Source: an uncultured Desulfuromonas sp.
Lineage (GTDB): Bacteria; Desulfobacterota; Desulfuromonadia; Desulfuromonadales; Trichloromonadaceae
Length of the DNA stretch: 10,666 bases
NCBI GenBank assembly: GCA_937982495.1
Contig: CALJLX010000008.1
Coordinates: 1 to 10,666, forward strand
Direction of reading: 5' to 3'
This document shows, piece after piece, positions 6,276 through 10,666 of this stretch. Every line of letters begins with the position of its first letter. Positions within the stretch are counted from its first letter, which is position 1. The position numbers and the translations under genes are program-made. Below the pieces are notes generated by a model. It had not been told where the DNA came from. It searched no databases and saw nothing but the letters and a program-made list of their open reading frames with translations.

Positions 6276-9032
6276 CTAGAACCTCCATCCCAGGCGCAGG
6301 AAATATTCCAGGCCGGTTTCTCCCACGCCGTCGTAGACCCGCCGCCGCCAGACGGCGCCGTAATCGAGGCCCAGACGGTCGTGGGCTTGCCAGTTGTGTT
6401 CGTAAAGGAGTGACGCGACGGGATGCCCGCCGAAATCCCGCTGCCAGTAGCCGCCACCGGAAAGGGCGAGGCGATGGCCGAAGGAAAAGTCGTAGCGGCG
6501 ATAGAGCAGCCAGCGGTTGTCGAGGGTCATTTCGGCGGAAAAGTCCCGCTCGGGGCTGAAATAAGGGCCGTCGCTTTCGCTGTTGGAACCGAGCCCGAGG
6601 TCGAGGCGGGCATCGAGCTTGTAGTGGGGACGGCTGAGCAGGCGCTCGCGGCGATAGCCGCTGAACTGGAGGCGGCGGTTGCCGTCGCTGAAGTCCAGCC
6701 ATTGCCCGGAGAACCCCCATTGCCCCGACTCGTCCCGCAGATAATCGACCCCCAGGCGCAATGCGTCGGCGTCGATGCCGTTGCGCAGGGCGCGCAGGGG
6801 CGTGTCGCGGCTGAAGAGCTCGGCGGCGAAGGGGATGGACCAGTGATCGCCCAGATGTCGGCGTCCGGCCAGGGCCAGCCCCAGGTCGTCGCCATCGGCC
6901 TGATTGGCGCTGATTTCGAGAATGCCTTCGAGATCGCGGTCGCGATATTCGAGACCGGCACCGTAACGGCGGTAGATACCCTCGCCTTCGGGAAAGTCGG
7001 CGCGGCTCCAGGACCAGCCGGCGAAAGCGCGGTAGTGGGTGAGAAAAGGGGCGGAGAAGAGGGTGGCGTCCAGCCGCAACTCCTTGCTCGCCGGTTCGGC
7101 GCCGCTGTTGTCGGCATAGGCGGCGCCGGCGCGCAGCTCGCGCATCTGGTGGATTTCCCAGCGGCGCATCAGGCGCTGGGCCTGGCGATTTTCCGGAAAG
7201 CGCCGATAGAGGTCGGCGATGAGAGGCTCGGCCTGGTCGAATTCCCGCAGCGCCATATGGCTGTCGGCCAGGCTCATCCGGGTGCCGACATTTTCTTGTT
7301 CGATGCGCTCTGCCCGCAGGTACGATTCCCGCGCCCGACGCGGCCAGCCCCGGGCCGCTTCCACATCCCCGGCCTGACGGACCAGATCGATGTTGCGCGG
7401 GGCCCGATCCCGCAGTGGCTCAATCCGTTCTTGCGCCTCTTCGAGGGCGTCCCCGAAAAGGCGTGCCTGGGCCGCCGCGATCGCGGCATCGAGCCCGCGC
7501 CGGTTGGGGCTGGGGACGCGGCTGCCGCCCGGGTGGATCCAGAGCGGTTCCCGCTCGGCCAGGCGGTCGATCAGCGACAGCGCCGCGTCGAAATCCTCCA
7601 ACTCGATGTAGGCATAGAAAAGGGCGTGCCGGGCGGTGAAGTTGCCGGGCTCTGTTTCGAGAACCCGCAGGTAGAGATCCCGCGCCTGTTCCGGTTGCCG
7701 CAGATAGAGATAGGCGTCGGCGGCGGCCTGCCGGGCGAAGGGGGGAATCTCCACGCCGTCGGCGACCAGACTTTCATATTCGGCCGCGGCCTCGGCCATG
7801 CGCACCCGGTCGCGCAGGGCGACCAGCCGGTCAAGGCGCCCCTGACGGATCAGCGGGGCGTCGGTTGGGGCGGCGGGATCGAGGGCGGCGAGGTTTTCGT
7901 CGAGGAAGGCCAACGCCTTGTCGGTGGCGGCGAAGCGTTCGGCCTCGCTGGGCGGCTCGACCGTCCCCCAACGGACCTGATGGGCGGCGCGGTTGGCGCG
8001 CAGGGTCGACAAGACCGCGGGGTCCGTTTGTGGCGGATTCGTTTCGGCCAGAGCGACGGCCAGATGGCCGGCGCCGAAGCCGTCGAGGGCTTGAACCCGG
8101 GCTTGCCGGGCCGCGACGTGATCGGGAGTCAGCGCAAGCAGCCGTTGGCTCCAATCGAGTTGCGCGGGAAGATCGCCTTGTCGGCGGGCGACGTAGAGGC
8201 CCGCTTCCAGCACTTCCGCCGCTTGCGGATGGGACCCGCGCAGGTCTTTGGCCAGGATCGCGGCTTCGGCCGTGCGTCCCCCGTCGGCCAGGGCATACGC
8301 CTGCGCGACAGCGAGCGCTGTGCGTTCCGGGAAGCGGGCGCGGGCCCGGGCGTAAAGATCGATGGCGGCATCGTAGTGGCGGAGGTTGCGCAGGGATTTG
8401 CCGACCGCTTCCAGGACATAGGCCGGGGCTTCGTCGAGGGAAGTTTCCCCCGCCAGATCCGCCGCTTCGGCATCTTTCCCGGCCCAGCAGAGCACCACCA
8501 GGGTGTCAAAAACCAGCCAGCGATTTTCCGGGCGGGCGGCGCGCAAGGTCGTAAGTTGCCGTAAGGCTTCATCCAGCTGCCCCTGACGGGCGAGGTCGAC
8601 AGCCTGGCGATGTTCCAGGTCGGGCAGGGCCGACCAGGCATGGTGGCGCAGACTCTCCTGGCGGGTGGCCGACAGATCCGGTCGCATGAGCAGCACCGCG
8701 TCGCTGCTTACGCCTCGGCTGATGGTATAAAAGCGCCCGTTTGGCTGCTCCTGGGCCGTCTTCGCCGAAGTCAGTCCCAGCTCCACGACGCGGTAGCGCT
8801 CCATCCATTGAAACAGGCTGTCGTCGTCGGGGAAGATCCGGAGGGAAACGGCTTCACCGAGGTTTTTTCCCAACTCTTGGGCCCAGGTACGCGCCGCGTT
8901 TTCACCGCCCAGCGCCGCCATCCGCCCCCCCGTTATCCCCAGGTTCAGTTCGGCCCTGGTCTGGGGGGCGACGCCAAGACAGAAGCCAATAAGGAGGAAA
9001 TATAGAGTTTTTTTTGAAAAATTGTAAAACAC
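6276..9032 (-). CDS. pgaA: PNAG outer-membrane export porin (PgaA) with unusual N-terminal domain
   Basis: With the chosen GTG start this is 918 residues, longer than E. coli PgaA (807). A signal peptide fits residues 1-27 (KK, then a hydrophobic run, then PQTRA). Residues 29-120 look like the first half of a PhnD-type binding protein. TPR-like helical repeats follow at about 140-630 (for example 'A..LY.RA..RFPE' and 'EQARDLYLRVLETEPGN'). The C-terminal part (about 635-918) is a beta-barrel with the PgaA-typical YFSPERDF segment (825-832) and a final Phe. The TPR part is thought to hold PgaB and the polymer; the barrel is the pore. The open frame runs upstream to an ATG at 9212, but that would put some 60 residues before the signal peptide, so GTG at 9032 with a weak AGG site is preferred. 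The exact start is uncertain. It is the first gene of pgaABCD. Confidence 0.9.
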   Translation of the reverse strand: MFYNFSKKTLYFLLIGFCLGVAPQTRAELNLGITGGRMAALGGENAARTWAQELGKNLGEAVSLRIFPDDDSLFQWMERYRVVELGLTSAKTAQEQPNGRFYTISRGVSSDAVLLMRPDLSATRQESLRHHAWSALPDLEHRQAVDLARQGQLDEALRQLTTLRAARPENRWLVFDTLVVLCWAGKDAEAADLAGETSLDEAPAYVLEAVGKSLRNLRHYDAAIDLYARARARFPERTALAVAQAYALADGGRTAEAAILAKDLRGSHPQAAEVLEAGLYVARRQGDLPAQLDWSQRLLALTPDHVAARQARVQALDGFGAGHLAVALAETNPPQTDPAVLSTLRANRAAHQVRWGTVEPPSEAERFAATDKALAFLDENLAALDPAAPTDAPLIRQGRLDRLVALRDRVRMAEAAAEYESLVADGVEIPPFARQAAADAYLYLRQPEQARDLYLRVLETEPGNFTARHALFYAYIELEDFDAALSLIDRLAEREPLWIHPGGSRVPSPNRRGLDAAIAAAQARLFGDALEEAQERIEPLRDRAPRNIDLVRQAGDVEAARGWPRRARESYLRAERIEQENVGTRMSLADSHMALREFDQAEPLIADLYRRFPENRQAQRLMRRWEIHQMRELRAGAAYADNSGAEPASKELRLDATLFSAPFLTHYRAFAGWSWSRADFPEGEGIYRRYGAGLEYRDRDLEGILEISANQADGDDLGLALAGRRHLGDHWSIPFAAELFSRDTPLRALRNGIDADALRLGVDYLRDESGQWGFSGQWLDFSDGNRRLQFSGYRRERLLSRPHYKLDARLDLGLGSNSESDGPYFSPERDFSAEMTLDNRWLLYRRYDFSFGHRLALSGGGYWQRDFGGHPVASLLYEHNWQAHDRLGLDYGAVWRRRVYDGVGETGLEYFLRLGWRF

Positions 9033-9084
9033 TGTAAACCTGTCAACAAAGCGAGGAGGCCTAAACCCTGAATGTGAGCCGCGA

Positions 9085-9113
9085 AAGTTAGCATCTTCCT
9101 TGGTGCCCTGCAA
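9085..9113 (-). promoter_or_regulatory. Candidate promoter of pgaABCD
   Basis: On the minus strand TTGCAG (9113-9108) and TAACTT (9090-9085) stand 17 nt apart, with TGC directly before the -10, an extended -10 feature. Transcription would begin near 9078, giving a leader of about 46 nt before the GTG at 9032. Both boxes are weak, which would suit an activated promoter. Confidence 0.35.
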
Positions 9114-9130
9114 GATCGAAGCCGTTTTCG

Positions 9131-9140
9131 AAATCGATTT
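9131..9140. promoter_or_regulatory. Palindrome in the divergent pgaA / kinase promoter region
   Basis: AAATCGATTT is a perfect 10-nt palindrome. Next to it TCGAA (9116-9120) and TTCGA (9127-9131) form a second dyad. Both lie just upstream of the candidate pgaA -35, where an activator would bind. It may be an operator, but AT-rich dyads occur by chance and no known regulator site is recognised. Confidence 0.25.
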
Positions 9141-9205
9141 TCGCTGGACATTGCTACGGATTACGGCCGGTTTCGCGGGGGAACCATCCCGCCGGGCGTT
9201 TGTCC

Positions 9206-9234
9206 TTGTCAAAAAAAGGGGTGGCGGCTATTCT
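9206..9234 (+). promoter_or_regulatory. Sigma-70-type promoter of the kinase gene
   Basis: TTGTCA (9206-9211) and TATTCT (9229-9234) are separated by exactly 17 nt. Five of six and four of six bases match the consensus. The start would be near 9241, leaving a short leader with AAGGAG (9256-9261) 6 nt before the GTG start. Confidence 0.6.
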
Positions 9235-9267
9235 ACTTTCTTTCAACGGACCAGGAAGGAGTGAGCG

Positions 9268-10440
9268 GTGGAAATCGAGAATCGACGTATCCTGGTGGTG
9301 GATGACGAGAAGATCATTCTCGAACTGACCTCCATGATCTTGCGAGCCCGGGGGTTCGAAGTGCTGACCGCCGAAAACGGCGAGGCGGGCATGGCGCTGA
9401 TCGAAGAGCAGCGGCCGGCGGTGGTTCTGCTCGACTACATGATGCCTTACATGGACGGACTGACCGCCCTGAGGAAGATCCGCGAAGGTTTCCCCGAGAC
9501 TTATGTCATCATGTTCACCGGCAAGGGGAGCGAGGAGATCGCCGTCGAGCTGATGAAGGCCGGCGCTTCCGACTATATTCTCAAGCCCTTTAACAACCAG
9601 GATCTCATCGACCGGCTGGAAACCGTCCTGCGCATCCGTAAAATCGAGCTGAACAATCGGGAGCTGCGCCAGGAGCGGGAGCGCCTGCTGCGGGAGATCG
9701 AGGAGTGGAACCGCGAGCTGGAACGGCGCGTGGCGGAGAAGAGCCGGGAACTGGAGCAGGCCCACGCCGAGATCGTTCAGGGGGAGAAGCTGGTGGCCCT
9801 CGGCCATCTCTCCGCCGGCATGGCCCATGAAATCCGCAACCCCCTCAACACCATCAGCCTTTTCATGCAGCTGCTGAAAAACGGCCTGGAGTTGGGGAGC
9901 GAGCAGGTCTCCTACGTGGACAAGGCCCTCAGGGAGGTCGATCGCATCGACGATATCCTTATCAACCTTCTCGCCTCCAGCAAGCGCCCCCGGTTTGAGC
10001 TGCACATGCAGTCTCTGCCGGAGATCATCGACCGGGTGTTGGAGGGTTTCTCCGAGCAGATCCGCGCCTATGGGGTCACCCTGAATAAAACCTTCGCCAC
10101 GGTGCCGCCGCCGGTTCTGGCCGACGGCAAGGAACTGGAGCAGGTCTTCAACAACATTCTCGCCAACGCCCTCTACGAGATGCAGCAGGGGGGCACCCTC
10201 CGATTCGACCTACGCCATGACGACCAGGCCATTCATGTGACCATCAGCGACACCGGCGCCGGCATTCCCGAGGAGCACCTTCATCATATCTTCGATCCCT
10301 TCTACACCACCAAGTCCAAGGGGACCGGTTGCGGTCTCTCGGTGGTGCTGCGCATCGTCAAGACCTACGGCGGGCGCATCTGGGTGGAGAGCGCGCCGGG
10401 GCAGGGGACGACCTTCCACGTGCAACTCCCCCTGGAGTAA
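9268..10440 (+). CDS. Soluble receiver-histidine kinase hybrid
   Basis: This 390-residue cytoplasmic signalling protein starts with a receiver domain (about 6-122): acidic pair D12 and D13, phosphoacceptor D56 in LLDYMMP, T84 and K106 (LKPF). A helical, charged coiled-coil linker (about 125-172) leads to a HisKA domain with H187 in AHEIRNPLN. The HATPase domain (about 250-390) has N-box N296/N300, DTGAGI (328-333), IFDPFYTTK and GTGCGL (352-357). All catalytic residues are present, so it should be an active kinase whose output is tuned by phosphorylation of its own receiver by another kinase. No membrane segment or PAS sensor is seen. The GTG start follows AAGGAG. It is divergent from pgaABCD and 5 nt upstream of a dehydrogenase gene. 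Its phosphate donor and target regulator are not in the window. A role in controlling pga is possible but only from position. Confidence 0.92.
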   Translation: MEIENRRILVVDDEKIILELTSMILRARGFEVLTAENGEAGMALIEEQRPAVVLLDYMMPYMDGLTALRKIREGFPETYVIMFTGKGSEEIAVELMKAGASDYILKPFNNQDLIDRLETVLRIRKIELNNRELRQERERLLREIEEWNRELERRVAEKSRELEQAHAEIVQGEKLVALGHLSAGMAHEIRNPLNTISLFMQLLKNGLELGSEQVSYVDKALREVDRIDDILINLLASSKRPRFELHMQSLPEIIDRVLEGFSEQIRAYGVTLNKTFATVPPPVLADGKELEQVFNNILANALYEMQQGGTLRFDLRHDDQAIHVTISDTGAGIPEEHLHHIFDPFYTTKSKGTGCGLSVVLRIVKTYGGRIWVESAPGQGTTFHVQLPLE

Positions 10441-10445
10441 GATCA

Positions 10446-10617
10446 ATGGCGCTGCGCCTGCGGGAAATCTCCCTGAACCTGGAAGAAAACGAGGACTCGC
10501 TCCCCCGCAAGGCGGCCGAAATCCTCGGTCTTGCTCCCGACGACATCCGCGATTGGCGTATCGTCCGGCGGGGCATCGACGCCCGCAAGAAGCCCCGGGT
10601 GCTGCGGGTCTACACGG
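10446..10617 (+). CDS. FAD-dependent dehydrogenase, COG2509-like (N-terminal fragment)
   Basis: Fifty-seven genuine residues are present before adapter sequence takes over. The start MALRLREISLNLEENEDSL, an 'AAEILGLAPDDI' helix and 'WRIVRRGIDARKKP...RVYT' match the N-terminal region of uncharacterised FAD-dependent dehydrogenases (COG2509), where RRxIDARKK is a recurring motif. The FAD-binding Rossmann motif would come later and is missing. The ATG follows the kinase stop codon by 5 nt with GGAG about 8 nt upstream, so the two are one operon. Substrate and role of this family are unknown. The reading frame continues to about 10650 only through adapter bases; residues after the final Thr/Glu are not real. 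Confidence 0.75.
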
Positions 10618-10666
10618 AGATCGGAAGAGCGTCGTGTAGGGAAAGAGTGTAGATCTCGGTGGTCGC
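10618..10666. other. Illumina TruSeq adapter at contig end (contamination)
   Basis: From 10618 the sequence starts AGATCGGAAGAGCGTCGTGT and continues through GGGAAAGAGTGTAGATCTCG to the final base. I recognise this as the Illumina TruSeq universal adapter read-through. It matches over all 49 bases with no difference from the sequence I recall. Translated in frame it yields the well-known false peptide tail IGRASCRERV. It should be trimmed and must not be annotated as part of the dehydrogenase. Confidence 0.97.

Noticed and set aside
6274..6720. Upstream extension of the pgaB frame (to an ATG at 6720)
   Set aside because: The extra 149 residues are Arg/Pro-rich shadow sequence inside pgaA. 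The signal peptide, ribosome site and 2-nt spacing to the pgaA stop all point to 6273.
6423..8564. Long plus-strand open frame antisense to pgaA (713 codons)
   Set aside because: It is typical of GC-rich DNA opposite a real gene. Composition is Gly/Val/Ala-rich with no domain, and pgaA is clear on the other strand.
8998..9027. Good -35/-10 pair TTTACA / TATATT on the minus strand
   Set aside because: It lies within the signal-peptide codons of pgaA; a transcript from it would lose the export signal. AT-rich codons explain it.
9033..9212. Longer pgaA start at the ATG at 9212
   Set aside because: It would place about 60 non-hydrophobic residues before a clear signal peptide and would overlap the candidate pga promoter. 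GTG at 9032 fits better.
1..10666. CRISPR arrays, insertion sequences, phage or toxin-antitoxin genes
   Set aside because: No spaced direct repeats, transposase motifs or terminal inverted repeats were seen; gene order and composition look like ordinary chromosome.

Overview
The window is a GC-rich, Gram-negative chromosomal fragment. Outer-membrane receptors, a periplasmic deacetylase, a PNAG export porin and an environmental-type interspersed repeat suggest a deltaproteobacterium of the Desulfuromonas/Geobacter kind. That placement is inference from gene content and style; no marker gene is present. The last 49 bases are not biological: they match the Illumina TruSeq adapter, so the real sequence ends at about 10617.

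Layout. (1) Positions 1-1883, minus strand: a TonB-dependent vitamin B12-type receptor (btuB-like), followed after 2 nt by the first 17 codons of an exported protein cut off by the window edge. (2) Positions 1884-2615: a 730-base non-coding leader with two near-identical cobalamin riboswitches in tandem on the minus strand (1906-2068 and 2312-2468), both pointing at btuB. Between them is a spacer carrying a 'CACAGAG'-type palindromic repeat; upstream are a hairpin with a T tract on the plus strand and a short 8-nt tandem repeat. (3) Positions 2616-9032, minus strand: a complete pgaABCD operon for making and exporting poly-beta-1,6-N-acetylglucosamine (PNAG). Genes are 2 nt apart or overlap by 4 nt. 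(4) Positions 9033-9267: a divergent promoter region. (5) Positions 9268-10617, plus strand: a soluble receiver-histidine kinase hybrid, followed after 5 nt by the N-terminus of a COG2509-type FAD-dependent dehydrogenase.

How the parts fit. PgaC with PgaD polymerises GlcNAc at the inner membrane, PgaB partly deacetylates the chain in the periplasm, and PgaA (TPR region plus beta-barrel) exports it. The divergent kinase may control the operon, but nothing in the sequence proves it. The B12 uptake locus is a separate unit controlled by the tandem riboswitches.

The most notable points are: the tandem riboswitches, whose P1 helices differ by compensatory changes; an N-terminal extra domain in PgaA that looks like half of a PhnD-type binding protein; a PgaB without a lipobox; and the adapter at the contig end. 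I did not find a wholly new system. Most of the window is recognisable.
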